64,000 nt of DNA from Nitrincola sp. A-D6. Its GTDB lineage: Bacteria; Pseudomonadota; Gammaproteobacteria; Pseudomonadales; Balneatricaceae. The stretch spans positions 1 through 64,000 of the forward strand of contig NZ_JRLB01000038.1 of the NCBI RefSeq assembly GCF_000764495.1, in the 5' to 3' direction. Each line of letters starts with the position of its first letter. Within the stretch, counting starts at the first letter, position 1. The translations under genes and the position numbers were made by a program. The notes beneath the pieces are model-generated. The model had not been told where the DNA came from. It searched no databases and saw only the letters and a list, made by a program, of their open reading frames with translations. This document shows positions 1-10,730 of this stretch, piece by piece.

Positions 1-18
1 AGCTCCTACAGGGGGGGT
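1..18 (-). repeat. Partial REP-type palindromic repeat, cut by window edge
   Basis: The first 18 bases repeat the tail (reverse complement of CTGTAGGAGCT) of the complete copy that begins at 31. The palindromic part lies outside the window. The GTAGGAGC head is typical of extragenic REP sequences in Pseudomonas-like bacteria. Confidence 0.6.
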
Positions 19-30
19 ATATTTGGGGCT

Positions 31-99
31 TATTCGCTCGCGGAGCGAGCTCCTACAGGGGGGTGTATTTTATCGTAGGAGCCCGGTCTCCGGGCGATA
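31..99. repeat. Inverted pair of REP-type repeats (REPIN-like) downstream of fba
   Basis: Two copies face each other. Copy one (31-56, minus strand) reads GTAGGAGCTCGCTCC and on, with stem GCTCGC (36-41), loop GGA and stem GCGAGC (45-50). Copy two (75-99, plus strand) reads GTAGGAGCCCGGTCT and on, with stem GCCCGG (81-86), loop TCT and stem CCGGGC (90-95). The shared GTAGGAGC head followed by a G+C hairpin and GA(A/T) is the REP layout, and two inverted copies form a REPIN. They lie just after the fba stop and could stabilise the 3' end of the operon mRNA. No RAYT transposase is in the window. Confidence 0.7.
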
Positions 100-105
100 G
101 AATCC

Positions 106-1169
106 TCAGTTAATTTTTACATCCAGCTGACCGGATTCGTAGCGCTCAGCCATATCCTCCAGCGCAATTGGTGTAATACTACTGGCATGGCCGGCAGTCC
201 CAAAGGCTTCATAACGGGCGATACAGATTTCACGCATCGCATTAATGGTTTCCTTGAGATATTTACGTGGATCAAACTCTGCCGGGTTCTGCGCCAGGAA
301 GCGACGAACGGCACCAGTTGATGCCAGGCGCAGATCGGTATCGATATTCACCTTGCGCACCCCGTGACGAATACCCTGTACGATTTCGTCCACCGGCACC
401 CCATAGGTTTCCGGAATTTCACCCCCATATTCGTTAATAATCGCCAGCCAATCCTGCGGCACCGATGAGGAGCCATGCATGACCAGATGCGTATCCGGAA
501 TACGTGCATGAATCTCTTTAATGCGCTGAATTGCCAAGGTATCGCCTGTGGGTGGACGGGTAAATTTATAGGCACCATGGCTGGTCCCTATAGCGATTGC
601 CAAGCATCCACACCGGTTTTACGTACAAAATCGGCGGCCTCTTCAGGATCCGTCAGCATCTGCTCATGCGACAGTACACCTTCAGCACCTATGCCATCTT
701 CTTCACCGGCCATACCGGTTTCCAGTGAACCCAGGCAGCCCAGTTCCCCCTCAACGGAAACACCACAAGCATGCGCCATTTCCACAGTACGGCGAGTCAC
801 CTCCACGTTGTATTCATAACTGGTAGGGGTTTTGCCATCGGTCCCCAGTGATCCATCCATCATCACTGACGAAAAGCCCATGGCAATCGAACGTTGGCAA
901 ACGCCAGGACTGGTACCATGATCCTGGTGCATACACACAGGAATCTGCGGAAACTCCTCAATCGCAGCCAGAATCATATGGCGCAGAAAGTTGGAGCCCG
1001 CATATTTGCGGGCACCGGCTGATGCCTGCACGATCACCGGCGAATCGGTTTTAGCCGCCGCTTCCATGATGGCGCGCATCTGCTCCAGGTTATTTACATT
1101 AAAAGCCGGTATGCCGTAGCCATGCTCGGCGGCATGGTCAAGCAACTGTCGCATAGAAATAAGTGCCAT
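106..1169 (-). CDS. fba: Class II fructose-1,6-bisphosphate aldolase (frameshifted near 604)
   Basis: Cleaves fructose-1,6-bisphosphate to DHAP and glyceraldehyde-3-phosphate in the cytoplasm, and runs in reverse in gluconeogenesis. The start [20 protein letters not shown] is typical of the 354-residue Calvin-type class II enzyme. Zinc and catalytic residues are visible in HQDHGTS (about 81-87), VEGELG (about 139-144), LVMHGSSS and KVNIDTDLR. The reading frame breaks near 604: the expected run [12 protein letters not shown] is read as DAWQSL-stop, and restoring one base (GATGCTTGG to, for example, GATGCCTTGG) gives 354 residues. Last gene of the tkt-epd-pgk-fba set, 24 bp after pgk. The break is probably a sequence error because every catalytic motif is intact. 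Confidence 0.93.
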
Positions 1170-1193
1170 GTGTAAACCTCTTTAATTTAATTT

Positions 1194-2362
1194 TTAGTGC
1201 CGGGCAGCTCGCTGTTCCAGTACCGCTACTGCTGGTAAGACCTTGCCCTCTACAAACTCCAGAAAAGCACCACCACCCGTGGAAATGTAAGACACCCGAT
1301 CTTCAATTCCATATTTATCCACTGCAGCCAGGGTGTCACCACCACCAGCAATAGAAAAACCTTCACTTTCAGCAATCGCCAGGGAGAGAACCCGAGTACC
1401 TTCACCAAACTGGTCATACTCAAACACACCCACCGGACCATTCCAGATAATAGTGCCGCACCTTTAAGCATCTCAGCCAGATGTTGGGCTGACTGCGGGC
1501 CGATATCCAGAATCATATCGTTTTCTGCCACGTCATCGACCAGTTTAACGGTCGCAACGGCATTTTCAGCAAACTCTGTAGCCACCACCACATCAACCGG
1601 CAGTGGGATGGACACCTTATCCATCAGCGCTTTCGCCACCGGAATCAGATCATGCTCACACAAGGACTTGCCGACTGGCTTACCGGCAGCGGCCAGAAAA
1701 GTATTGGCAATGCCCCCGCCCACAATAAGCTGATCACAACGAACCGACAGCGCATTCAAAACCTCCAGCTTGGTCGATACCTTGGAGCCTCCGACAATAG
1801 CCATCATGGGTCTCGATGGCGCATCCAACGCTTTGGCCAAAGCATCCAGTTCATTTGCCAGCAAGGGACCGGCACACGCAATCGGGGCGAATTTGGCTAC
1901 GCCATGAGTTGATGCCTGAGCACGGTGCGCCGTACCAAAAGCATCCATCACATAGACATCACAGAGCGATGCCATGGTTTTTGCCAAAGCCTCGTCATCT
2001 TTTTTCTCACCCACATTGAAACGCACGTTTTCCAGTACTACCAGATCACCCTCGGCAACGTCAAACGGCGTATCCAGCCAATTACTAACCAGTGGCACGG
2101 GACGCTTAAGCAATTTAGACAGATGCTCGGCAACCGGACCCAGTGAATATTTTGCTTCGTATTCGCCTTCCGTTGGACGTCCCAGATGAGACATGACCAT
2201 GACCTTAGCACCCGCCTTCAACGCTAACTCTATCGTTGGCAAAGATGCACGAATACGTGCATCCGAGGTGACCTTTCCATCTTTGATCGGCACGTTCAGA
2301 TCTTCACGAATCAGTACCCGTTTACCGGCCAGATTCAGGTTTGTCATTTTCTGAATGCTCAT
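1194..2362 (-). CDS. pgk: Phosphoglycerate kinase (frameshifted near 1457)
   Basis: Transfers phosphate from 1,3-bisphosphoglycerate to ADP in glycolysis. The N-terminal domain shows [15 protein letters not shown] (substrate-binding Arg/Asp) and MSHLGRPTE. The C-terminal nucleotide domain shows [13 protein letters not shown] and [14 protein letters not shown]. The frame is lost after EMLKGA near 1456-1459, where GGTGCGGCACT should read [16 protein letters not shown]. One extra base there restores a normal 389-residue enzyme. Lies 22 bp after epd and 24 bp before fba on the same strand, so co-transcription is likely. The break is most likely technical. Confidence 0.93.
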
Positions 2363-2384
2363 AGGGAGAGTTCCTTTTTAGTTA

Positions 2385-3416
2385 TTAATCAAAATTGTTC
2401 CTAAGCTCAAGCCAGTGACCTGCAACATCCAGCATACGATTCGCGTAACCCCACTCATTATCAAACCAGCAGATCATTTTCAATAACCGCTGACCGGTCA
2501 CCCGCGTCTGCGTGCCATCGACAATCACAGATCGGGGATCACGATTAAAGTCCACTGAGGCATGCGGCTCTTCGGTATAACCCATCAACTGTTGAAACTG
2601 GCCCTGGCATGACTGAGCCTCTATCAACCGATTCACAGCTTCGGCTGACGTATCACTGGCGAGGTTAACCGACAAATCCATCAGCGACACATTGATCGTT
2701 GGTACCCGCAGATGCAGGCATTCAAAGCGTCCGGCCAAATGCGGCAAGAGCCGGTCAATCCCCTTACTCAGGCCGGTATCAACCGGAATGATGGATTGCA
2801 GCGCACTGCGTGTTAAGCGCAAATCCGTGCGGTGATAACTGTCAATGACCGGCTGATCATTCATAGCCGAATGCACCGTGGTCGTCACACCATTAATGAT
2901 ACCAAACTCACGATCAAGTATATCCAGCACTGGCACAAGGCAGTTGGTGGTACAGGATGCTGCCGAGGCCACGCGATGCTCTGTCCGCAATTGCTGATGA
3001 TTAAACCCATAGATAACCGTCGCGTCGATATCGGCCGATGCCGGATTGGAAAACAGCAAGCGTTGCGCACCACTATCAAGGTGCTTTTGCGCCTGAGCGA
3101 GATTGGAAAAACTACCGGAACAATCCATGACCAGATCAACATCCAATTCTGCCCAGGGCAATTGTTCAGGATCCTCAACACTCAGTACACGGATTTTATC
3201 GCCATTAATCAGCAGATGCTTTCCATCGTGGCTGACCGGCAGGGGGAAGCGCCCATGGGTGGTATCATAGCGCGTCAGATAGGTCAGGGTTTCGATGTCT
3301 GACAACTCATTTAATGCCACCACCTGCAACTGATGCTGCAAGCCGCGCTCATACAGGGCGCGCAACACACTCTGACCTATGCGGCCATATCCATTAATGG
3401 CAATGCGGTAACTCAT
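2385..3416 (-). CDS. epd: Erythrose-4-phosphate dehydrogenase (GAPDH family)
   Basis: NAD-dependent oxidation of erythrose-4-phosphate to 4-phosphoerythronate, feeding pyridoxal phosphate synthesis; the family can also act as GAPDH. At 343 residues the length is normal. NAD-binding INGYGRIGQSVLRAL is at the N terminus, the catalytic Cys is in ASCTTNCLVP, and HSAMNDQPVIDSYH with SIIPVDTGLSKG matches Epd better than GapA. It sits between tkt and pgk, the order known for epd/gapB genes. No frame problems. A GapB-like glycolytic role cannot be excluded from sequence alone. Confidence 0.88.
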   Translation of the reverse strand: MSYRIAINGYGRIGQSVLRALYERGLQHQLQVVALNELSDIETLTYLTRYDTTHGRFPLPVSHDGKHLLINGDKIRVLSVEDPEQLPWAELDVDLVMDCSGSFSNLAQAQKHLDSGAQRLLFSNPASADIDATVIYGFNHQQLRTEHRVASAASCTTNCLVPVLDILDREFGIINGVTTTVHSAMNDQPVIDSYHRTDLRLTRSALQSIIPVDTGLSKGIDRLLPHLAGRFECLHLRVPTINVSLMDLSVNLASDTSAEAVNRLIEAQSCQGQFQQLMGYTEEPHASVDFNRDPRSVIVDGTQTRVTGQRLLKMICWFDNEWGYANRMLDVAGHWLELRNNFD

Positions 3417-3455
3417 AGCGTGTTGCGCGTCCTTTCTTTAGGTTAACGAACCAGC

Positions 3456-5450
3456 TTACAACAGTGCGCGGGCTGTATTAGCGACATTGTCAGTGGTAAA
3501 GCCGAAGTATTCGAACAAGGCACCGGCTGGCGCAGACTCACCGAAGCTGCGCATGCCAACAATAGCACCATTCAAACCGACATACTTGTACCAGAAATCT
3601 GCCTGCGCCGCCTCCACTGCCACACGAGCCGTGACGGCTGCTGGCAACACTGACTCACGGTAAGCCGCATCCTGCTTATCAAAACGCTCGGTGCATGGCA
3701 TGGAGACCACTCGCACCCGCCGACCTTCCGCCGTCAGCGTTTCGGCCGCGCTAACCGCCAAAGCCACTTCCGAACCTGTTGCCATCAGAATAATCTCTGG
3801 TGTGCCATCGCAATCGGTCAACACATAACCACCACGGGCCACAGCTGCGACCTGATCATCGTTGCGTGGTTGGTGAGGCAGATTCTGGCGCGAAAAGATC
3901 AGTGCACTAGGTCCGTCTGTGCGCATCACCGCTGACTTCCAGCTAACAGCGGATTCCACCGCATCACAAGGGCGCCAGGTTTCCATATTTGGGGTATGGC
4001 GCAGGTTGGCAATCTGCTCAATCGGCTGGTGCGTTGGGCCATCTTCACCCAGACCAATTGAGTCATGGGTGTAGACAAAAATTACCCGCTGCTTCATCAG
4101 TGCAGCCATGCGCACGGCATTGCGCGCATACTCCATAAACACCAGGAAAGTTGCGCCATAGGGAATAAAGCCGCCATGCAGGGCAATACCGTTCATCATG
4201 GCACTCATACCGAATTCACGCACACCGTAGTACATATAGTTGCCACTGGCATCTTCACGGCTGATACCCTTGGCGCCCGACCAAAGTGTCAGGTTTGAGC
4301 CTGCCAGGTCTGCTGAACCACCAAGGAATTCTGGCAGAACCGGTCCCAGTGCATTCAATGCATTCTGAGAGGCTTTACGTGAAGCAATACTGTCTCCCTT
4401 TGCAGCAACCTCTGCAATCCATGTATCCACTTGTTGTTCGAAATTATCCGGCAGTTCACCCGCCAGACGACGCAGCAGCTCAGCGGCCAGCTCAGGATAG
4501 GCAGTCTGATAGGCCGCAAGGCGCTCATTCCACTCATTCTCAGCATACTGACCAGCTTCCAGTGCATTCCAGTCATCATAAATATCGCCCGGGACTTCGA
4601 ATGGAAGGTGCGGCCACTGCAACTGATCACGGGCCAATGATATTTCATCATCACCCAGCGGAGCCCCGTGACAATCTTCCTTGCCCTGTTTATTGGGAGA
4701 GCCAAAGCCGATAATGGTTTTGCAACAAATCAGTGTTGGTTGCTGAGTATTTTCACGCGCCTGTTCAATCGCCTCGCGGATCTGATCCGCATCGTGACCA
4801 TCAACTGCCGGAATAACCTGCCATCCGTAGGCTTCAAAACGTGCCGGAGTGTTATCCGTGAACCAGCCTTCAACTTCACCATCGATGGAGATGCCATTGT
4901 CATCCCAAAAAGCGATCAGCTTACCCAGACCCAGTGTCCCGGCCAATGAACAGGCTTCATGCGAGATACCCTCCATCAAACAGCCATCGCCCAGAAATGC
5001 GTAGGTATGATGATCAATGATGTCATGGTCGTCACGATTAAACTGTGCAGCCAATACCTTTTCAGCCAGTGCCATACCCACGGCATTGGTAATACCCTGC
5101 CCAAGAGGGCCAGTCGTCGTTTCAACACCAGGGCAGTAGCTGTACTCCGGGTGGCCGGCGGTTTTACTGTGTAGCTGACGGAAATTTTTCAAATCCTCAA
5201 TACTGACGTCATAACCGGTCAAATGCAGCAGAGAATAAATCAGCATAGAGCCATGGCCGTTAGACAGCACAAAGCGGTCACGGTCAAACCAATATGGGTT
5301 GGCAGGGTTATGCTTCATGAAGTCATTCCATAAGACTTCAGCAATATCCGCCATTCCCATTGGTGCTCCGGGATGCCCGGATTTGGCTTTCTGGACGGCA
5401 TCCATGCTCAATGCACGAATGGCATTGGCAAGTTCACGACGAGAGGACAT
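3456..5450 (-). CDS. tkt: Transketolase
   Basis: Thiamine-diphosphate enzyme of the pentose phosphate pathway; it moves two-carbon units between sugar phosphates. The 664-residue length is standard. Visible motifs: [18 protein letters not shown] near residue 24, the ThDP/Mg motif [13 protein letters not shown] with [12 protein letters not shown], substrate loop [18 protein letters not shown], and C-terminal [19 protein letters not shown]. First gene of the tkt-epd-pgk-fba unit, 39 bp before epd. Transcribed divergently from metK across a 247-bp gap that must hold both promoters, though I see no clear riboswitch or operator there. Confidence 0.96.
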   Translation of the reverse strand: MSSRRELANAIRALSMDAVQKAKSGHPGAPMGMADIAEVLWNDFMKHNPANPYWFDRDRFVLSNGHGSMLIYSLLHLTGYDVSIEDLKNFRQLHSKTAGHPEYSYCPGVETTTGPLGQGITNAVGMALAEKVLAAQFNRDDHDIIDHHTYAFLGDGCLMEGISHEACSLAGTLGLGKLIAFWDDNGISIDGEVEGWFTDNTPARFEAYGWQVIPAVDGHDADQIREAIEQARENTQQPTLICCKTIIGFGSPNKQGKEDCHGAPLGDDEISLARDQLQWPHLPFEVPGDIYDDWNALEAGQYAENEWNERLAAYQTAYPELAAELLRRLAGELPDNFEQQVDTWIAEVAAKGDSIASRKASQNALNALGPVLPEFLGGSADLAGSNLTLWSGAKGISREDASGNYMYYGVREFGMSAMMNGIALHGGFIPYGATFLVFMEYARNAVRMAALMKQRVIFVYTHDSIGLGEDGPTHQPIEQIANLRHTPNMETWRPCDAVESAVSWKSAVMRTDGPSALIFSRQNLPHQPRNDDQVAAVARGGYVLTDCDGTPEIILMATGSEVALAVSAAETLTAEGRRVRVVSMPCTERFDKQDAAYRESVLPAAVTARVAVEAAQADFWYKYVGLNGAIVGMRSFGESAPAGALFEYFGFTTDNVANTARALL

Positions 5451-5697
5451 TTAATCAACTCCTGGGGCTGGCCCAATTCTGATGTAGGTTCGTAAAAGTT
5501 TCAGGCGGTGATTTTCGCGCAGATAGCCACGCGCATCAAATGCAATTACACATAAAGTGGAAATTTCATGCAAAAACACCCGGATTTCACCCTCAACCTT
5601 AAATTCAGTTATGAAAAACCTCCATCAAACCGGTAAAATGGCTTGAACAGGGTCATTGACTGACGACAACTTCTCAAGCTATAGGAATTTTCCTGAC

Positions 5698-6916
5698 ATG
5701 AGCGAATACACCCTCTTCACTTCTGAATCCGTTTCTGAAGGTCACCCGGACAAAATAGCCGACCAGATCTCGGATGCGGTACTCGACGCCATTATCGCGC
5801 GCGACAAACAGGCGCGGGTAGCCTGTGAGACGTTGGTTAAAACCGGTGTCGCCATCGTGGCAGGTGAAATCTCCACCTCAGCCTGGGTCGACCTGGAGTA
5901 CCTGGTACGCAACGTGATCAATTCGATAGGTTACACCTCCTCTCTTGTCGGTTATGATGGCGCCACTTGCGGCGTCATCAACCTGATTGGCAAGCAGAGT
6001 ATGGATATTGCTCAGGCGTCGATCGCAGCAACCCGGAAGACCAGGGTGCTGGTGATCAGGGTTGATGTTTGGCTATGCCACCAATGAAACCGAATCCTTT
6101 ATGCCCGCCCCGATCCACTACGCTCACCGTCTGGTGGAGCGTCAGGCGGAGCTGCGTAAAAGCGGCATGCTGCCGTGGCTTCGCCCGGATGCCAAGAGTC
6201 AGGTGACCTTCCGCTATGACGAGGCTGGCCAACCCTGTGGTGTCGATGCGGTAGTGCTCTCAACCCAGCATGACCCTGAGATTAAACAGGAAGACCTGCG
6301 CCGCATGGTGCAACGGGAAATTATTGAAGCGGTCATTCCGGCGCAATGGCTGTCTGAGTCTACCCGCTACCATATCAACCCGACTGGCAAATTTGTGATT
6401 GGCGGCCCTGTGGGCGACTGTGGTCTGACCGGGCGCAAAATTATTGTCGATACCTATGGTGGCATGGCACGTCATGGTGGTGGCGCTTTTTCGGGTAAAG
6501 ACCCGTCGAAAGTGGATCGGTCAGCCGCTTACGCCTGCCGTTATGTGGCCAAAAACATCGTTGCCGCCGGTCTTGCCGATCGTTGCGAAATCCAGGTGTC
6601 TTACGCCATAGGGGTTGCCGAGCCAACATCTGTATCAGTCAACACCTTTGCTACTGGTAAAATCAGTGATGAACAGATCATCCAGTTGATTCGTCGTGAG
6701 TTTGATCTGCGCCCCTACGCCATCACCAGGATGCTGGATCTGCTGCATCCCATGTACCAGATGACGGCGGCTTACGGGCACTTTGGTCGTGATCCTTTTG
6801 AAGCCAGCTATGAGTGGATTGACCAGGAGGGTAACACGCAGACTGAAACCTTCACGGCCTTCCCCTGGGAAAAAACCGACCGGGCTGAGGCACTTCGCAA
6901 AGCCGCCAGTCTCTGA
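5698..6916 (+). CDS. metK: S-adenosylmethionine synthetase (two frameshifts near 6015 and 6062)
   Basis: Makes S-adenosylmethionine from methionine and ATP. The start at 5698 ([19 protein letters not shown]) is the family's conserved N terminus; an in-frame ATG at 5656 only adds unconserved residues. Motifs include [30 protein letters not shown] and [19 protein letters not shown]. Two single-base losses lie 47 bp apart: CAGGGCGTC reads CAGGCGTC near 6015, and GGGTTTGATG reads GGGTTGATG near 6062. Restoring both recovers [20 protein letters not shown] and a 406-residue protein. As SAM synthetase is usually essential, sequence error is the likely cause. Precedes rsmE by 12 bp. Confidence 0.93.
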
Positions 6917-6928
6917 TCAGACGCGCCT

Positions 6929-7657
6929 ATGAGAGTACCACGCTTTTATGAGGCTCAGCCGCTGGCGGGCCTCACTGAACTGACACTCAGTGACAGCTGT
7001 TTTCAGCATGCCGGTAAAGCTTTACGCTTACGCAACGGTGATCGACTCTGCCTGTTCAATGGTGATGGCTACGAATATGACGCGATAGTCAGCCATGCCG
7101 ACAAGCGCAGCATGCAAGTCAGCATCACCGCCATACGCAGCGCAAACACCGAATCGGCACTTAACATCGAAATAGGCCAAGCGCTTTCCCGAGGAGAGCG
7201 CATGGATTATGCGGTACAGAAAGCCACCGAAATGGGCTGCCAAACCCTCGCCCCACTCCTTACTGAGCGTTGCGAGGTAAAACTCACCGCTGAACGGCAA
7301 GACAAGCGCCAGCGCCACTGGCAACAGGTTGCTATCAGCGCGTGCGAACAGTCACTGCGTAACCAATTACCCGAAATCACCTCACCTCAACCGCTGCAAA
7401 CATGGCTTGAAAACTGCCAGGCTGAGGTTAAGCTGGTACTGCACCATCACAGTGCAACCCCGCTCACAGCCATGCAACCACCCGCTTCTGTAGCACTATT
7501 GATCGGCCCAGAAGGTGGACTGACTGAAGCAGAAGTAGCCTTGGCAATAGCGCAGGGTTTCCAGCCACTGGCACTTGGACCACGGGTGATGCGCACCGAA
7601 ACAGCGCCAGTGGCTGCCTGCGCAGTGTTACAGTATCTCTGGGGTGATCTAGGTTAA
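6929..7657 (+). CDS. rsmE: 16S rRNA m3U1498 methyltransferase
   Basis: SAM-dependent methylation of U1498 in the decoding region of 16S rRNA. The 242 residues show an N-terminal PUA-like part (MRVPRFYEAQPLAG) and a C-terminal SPOUT knot domain with LLIGPEGGLTEAEV and LALGPRVMRTETAPVAA, which are RsmE hallmarks. It follows metK by 12 bp and precedes gshB by 38 bp, the order found in Pseudomonas-like genomes, so the methyl donor synthase and a methyltransferase may be co-expressed. Confidence 0.94.
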   Translation: MRVPRFYEAQPLAGLTELTLSDSCFQHAGKALRLRNGDRLCLFNGDGYEYDAIVSHADKRSMQVSITAIRSANTESALNIEIGQALSRGERMDYAVQKATEMGCQTLAPLLTERCEVKLTAERQDKRQRHWQQVAISACEQSLRNQLPEITSPQPLQTWLENCQAEVKLVLHHHSATPLTAMQPPASVALLIGPEGGLTEAEVALAIAQGFQPLALGPRVMRTETAPVAACAVLQYLWGDLG

Positions 7658-7695
7658 AATGGCAATCCTCACCAGACCAACGACAGGACGCATAA

Positions 7696-8646
7696 ATGAG
7701 TATTAAAATCGGTATCGTCATGGATCCTATTGAGGCGATCAGCTACAAAAAAGACTCCAGTCTGGCCATGCTTTGGGCTGCGCAGCGTAAAGGCTGGGAA
7801 ATCTGGTATATGGAACAGTCCGATCTCAGTCTTGTTCAGGGTCAGGCGATGGGCCGCATGGCCCCGTTACAGGTGGCTATGGACCCACAACAATGGTTCA
7901 GCCGTGGTGACTATCAGCAGCAACCGCTGAGCTCACTCGATATTATCCTGATGCGCAAAGACCCGCCGTTTGATAGCGAGTTTCTGTATTCGACACAGCT
8001 ATTGGCCCTGGCCGAACAGCAAGGCACACTGATCGTTAACCGCACCCAGGGCCTGCGGGACTACAATGAAAAGCTCTTCGCCACCCATTTCCCTCAGTGC
8101 TGCCCACCAGTACTGGTATCACGCCGCACAGACGACTTACGCGCGTTTCATAGTGAACACCTGGATGTGATTTTCAAACCCCTGGATGGCATGGGCGGCG
8201 CGTCGATCTTCCGGGTACGCGAAGATGGGCTGAACCTGGGTGTGATCATTGAAACCCTGACGGCACACGGCACGCAAATGTGCATGGTGCAAAAGTATTT
8301 GCCAGAGATCAGTGCCGGTGACAAACGCATCCTGATGATCAATGGTGAGCCTCTGCCTTATGCACTGGCCCGCATTCCTTCAGCTGGAGAAACGCGTGGT
8401 AACCTGGCAGCTGGCGGTCGGGGCGTAGGCCAACCATTGAGTGATCGTGATCGCTGGATCTGCGAACAAGTAGGCCCTACCCTGAAAGCACAAGGGTTGC
8501 TGTTTGTTGGCCTGGATGTCATTGGTGACTATCTTACAGAAATCAATGTCACCAGCCCGACCTGCATCCGCGAACTGGACACGCAATTTGATCTGGATAT
8601 CGGTATGCAGCTAATGAATACGCTAGAGCAATCGCTTGCACCCTAA
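7696..8646 (+). CDS. gshB: Glutathione synthetase
   Basis: ATP-grasp ligase joining gamma-glutamylcysteine and glycine. The 316-residue length is normal. Motifs: KIGIVMDPIEAISYKKDSS at the N terminus, LMRKDPPFD, VIFKPLDGMGGASIFRV and TEINVTSPTCIREL at the Mg/ATP site. The stop TAA overlaps the start of the TonB-like gene (TAATG at 8644-8648), which indicates translational coupling. The start ATG at 7696 is placed by alignment to the family. Confidence 0.95.
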   Translation: MSIKIGIVMDPIEAISYKKDSSLAMLWAAQRKGWEIWYMEQSDLSLVQGQAMGRMAPLQVAMDPQQWFSRGDYQQQPLSSLDIILMRKDPPFDSEFLYSTQLLALAEQQGTLIVNRTQGLRDYNEKLFATHFPQCCPPVLVSRRTDDLRAFHSEHLDVIFKPLDGMGGASIFRVREDGLNLGVIIETLTAHGTQMCMVQKYLPEISAGDKRILMINGEPLPYALARIPSAGETRGNLAAGGRGVGQPLSDRDRWICEQVGPTLKAQGLLFVGLDVIGDYLTEINVTSPTCIRELDTQFDLDIGMQLMNTLEQSLAP

Positions 8647-9610
8647 TGATACTTGCACCGGATCAACACCACTCCTGGTATAAAACCGCTGTAGACCGTT
8701 TCGGCCTGAACCTGTTTCTGGCTGCAGCACTGCACGGTTTTTTGATCCTGGCGATTAGCTTTAAACTTCCTGAAACGCCACCACCGCAGCACACATTGGA
8801 CATCACACTGTCCAGACAACAGAGCGAAACTCCACCAGAAAACGCTGACTTTTTTGCCCAGACCGATCAGCTCGGCAGTGGTGAAAGTGATGAAAAATTA
8901 TTACCTAGTGTAATCGAAGAATCTATCATGGAAGACGAGGTAGTAGCAGAGCAAGCACCTCTGCCACAACCTATCGCCATACCCGAACCCCAACCCGTCA
9001 TAGCAGAATCCGCGCCAGCCATGCCCGAGCCAGTAGAACTGGAAACAGCATCACCGGAGCAACCAGGCGTTGAACAAACCCCGGTTGTTACCCAGGCACC
9101 GGCACCAGAACAAGCACCAGTACAACAGGAGCGCCAGCCCGCCAGCCCGCCACAACCCACCCCCGAAAAGCCCGTTCACTGATGGCTCGCAGCATGGAAA
9201 TTGCCAGTATTCAGGCGCAGCTCTCCTCCCAGCAACAAACCCAGGCGCGCAAACCCAGAGTGCGCAGACTCACCTCGGCACCCTCCACCATGGCGCATGA
9301 TGATGCAATTTATCTGGATAACTGGCGACGACGCATTGAATCAGTCGGCAATATGAACTACCCGGAAGAGGCACGACGCAATGATATCAACGGTAGCTTA
9401 CGACTGCTGGTGGCTATCCTGCCTGATGGCAGTGTAACTAATATTGAAGTGTTGCAGTCTTCTGGCCACGCCGTGCTGGATAATGCCGCCATCCGTATCG
9501 TGCAAATGGCATCTCCCTTCCAGCCCTTCACCAATGAAATGCGCCGCAACACCGATCGACTTGAAATAATTCGTACCTGGAAGTTTGAGAAACGCGCCAG
9601 TGTGTACTAA
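8646..9610 (+). CDS. tonB: TonB-family energy transducer (frameshifted near 9180)
   Basis: Periplasm-spanning protein that passes proton-motive force from ExbB/ExbD to outer-membrane receptors. Residues about 18-40 form one membrane anchor (LNLFLAAALHGFLILAISF). A long Pro/Glu/Gln-rich spacer follows, and the C-terminal TonB fold is YPEEARRNDINGSLRLLV to TWKFEKRAS. The frame breaks near 9178-9180, where GTTCACTGATGG ends the first piece; one extra base joins it to LMARSMEIASIQAQL for 321 residues. No exbB/exbD is adjacent. The position after gshB matches the orphan tonB-like gene of Pseudomonas (tonB3-like), which has been linked to twitching motility there. Confidence 0.85.
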
Positions 9611-9669
9611 GCCTAAGGGAAGACTTTTGTTTTGGGTCCATCGGTAACTTATTTCCCAAGGTGACTCGC

Positions 9670-10236
9670 ATGACCGATTCCACTTCACTGCGCGATCAGT
9701 TTCTCATCTCCATGCCGCATCTGGATGATCGCCACTTTTCCCGCACACTGACCTATGTTTGTGATCACAGCGAATATGGTGCCATGGGTATTATTATTAA
9801 CCGCCCAGCTGGCATTCTGGTTCATGACCTGCTCAATCATATCCAACTGGACCACACCTCTGTAACTATCGATCCTATGCCGGTGTTCAAAGGTGGCCCC
9901 ATTCACCCTGACCGGGGTTTTGTATTACACCGCGATGATGGACGACGCTGGCTCTCCAGCCACCCGATCACCAGCGAGATCCAGCTAACAACCTCCATGG
10001 ATATTCTGGAAGCCATGGCGTTGGGCGAAGGCCCAAAAGACTGCCTGGTAGCACTTGGCTATGCTGGCTGGAGCCCGGGACAGCTGGAACATGAAATCTA
10101 TGAAAACACCTGGTTAAGCTGCCAGGCAAATTCAGATATAATGTTCCGGTTACCAGCTGAGGAGCGACTTCAGGCCGCTGCGGCATCACTGGGCGTCAAT
10201 CTGCAACTTCTGACGACTCATGCCGGACACGCCTGA
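9670..10236 (+). CDS. yqgE: YqgE/AlgH family protein
   Basis: Conserved protein (UPF0301) of uncertain biochemical role; called AlgH in Pseudomonas from an alginate phenotype. The start at 9670 (MTDSTSLRDQFLISMPHLDD) is favoured by AAGGTG seven bases upstream; a GTG at 9661 is in frame but weaker. Family signatures: FLISMPHLDDRHFSRTLTY, GAMGIIINRP, VFKGGPIHPDRGFVLH and LVALGYAGWSPGQLEHEI. It precedes ruvX by 11 bp, an arrangement conserved across gammaproteobacteria. Confidence 0.92.
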   Translation: MTDSTSLRDQFLISMPHLDDRHFSRTLTYVCDHSEYGAMGIIINRPAGILVHDLLNHIQLDHTSVTIDPMPVFKGGPIHPDRGFVLHRDDGRRWLSSHPITSEIQLTTSMDILEAMALGEGPKDCLVALGYAGWSPGQLEHEIYENTWLSCQANSDIMFRLPAEERLQAAAASLGVNLQLLTTHAGHA

Positions 10237-10247
10237 CCGAAAACTGC

Positions 10248-10730
10248 ATGCAGTCATCTTATGAAACGGCACTCGGATTTGATTTTGGGACACGCCGCAT
10301 CGGCATTGCTGCCGGACAATCCGTGACCGCTACAGCAAAACCACTGAATCCAGTGAATGCCCGTGATGGCATCCCTGACTGGGACGCCTTGACTATGATC
10401 ATTGAAACCTGGCAACCAGACTGTCTTGTCGTCGGCATTCCGTTCAATATGGACGGCAGTATCAGCGATATGGCTCGCCGAGCGCGCAAATTTGCCAACC
10501 GCATGCATGAACGCTTTGGTCACCCCTGCTTCCTGATGGACGAACGCCTTACCACCCGTGAAGCCAAGCAGATACACTATGCCGCTGGTGGTGGCAGTAA
10601 TTTTCGCAAAGAGCCTGTCGACAGCATTGCCGCACGCCTGATACTGGAAGACTGGTTTTCCACCACCCAACTTATTCCCAGCCACACCCCACTGGAGACC
10701 CTTTATGGTATCGGGCAACCTGAACGTTGA
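10248..10730 (+). CDS. ruvX: Holliday junction resolvase-like RNase H fold protein RuvX/YqgF
   Basis: RNase H-fold nuclease implicated in 5' maturation of pre-16S rRNA. Of 160 residues, ALGFDFGTRRIGIAAGQ (first catalytic Asp), LVVGIPFNMDGS, FLMDERLTTREA (acidic residues) and KEPVDSIAARLILEDW (last Asp) are the expected blocks. It overlaps the pyrR start by 26 bp, so the two are probably translated from one message. Confidence 0.93.
   Translation: MQSSYETALGFDFGTRRIGIAAGQSVTATAKPLNPVNARDGIPDWDALTMIIETWQPDCLVVGIPFNMDGSISDMARRARKFANRMHERFGHPCFLMDERLTTREAKQIHYAAGGGSNFRKEPVDSIAARLILEDWFSTTQLIPSHTPLETLYGIGQPER

Noticed and set aside
5451-5697. SAM or SAH riboswitch upstream of metK
   Set aside because: No conserved riboswitch core or terminator hairpin could be recognised in the 247-bp gap.
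6010-6065. Programmed ribosomal frameshifting in metK and the other split genes
   Set aside because: No shared slippery heptamer with a downstream structure, many unrelated genes, and two shifts within 50 bp in metK. Sequence error explains all cases more simply.
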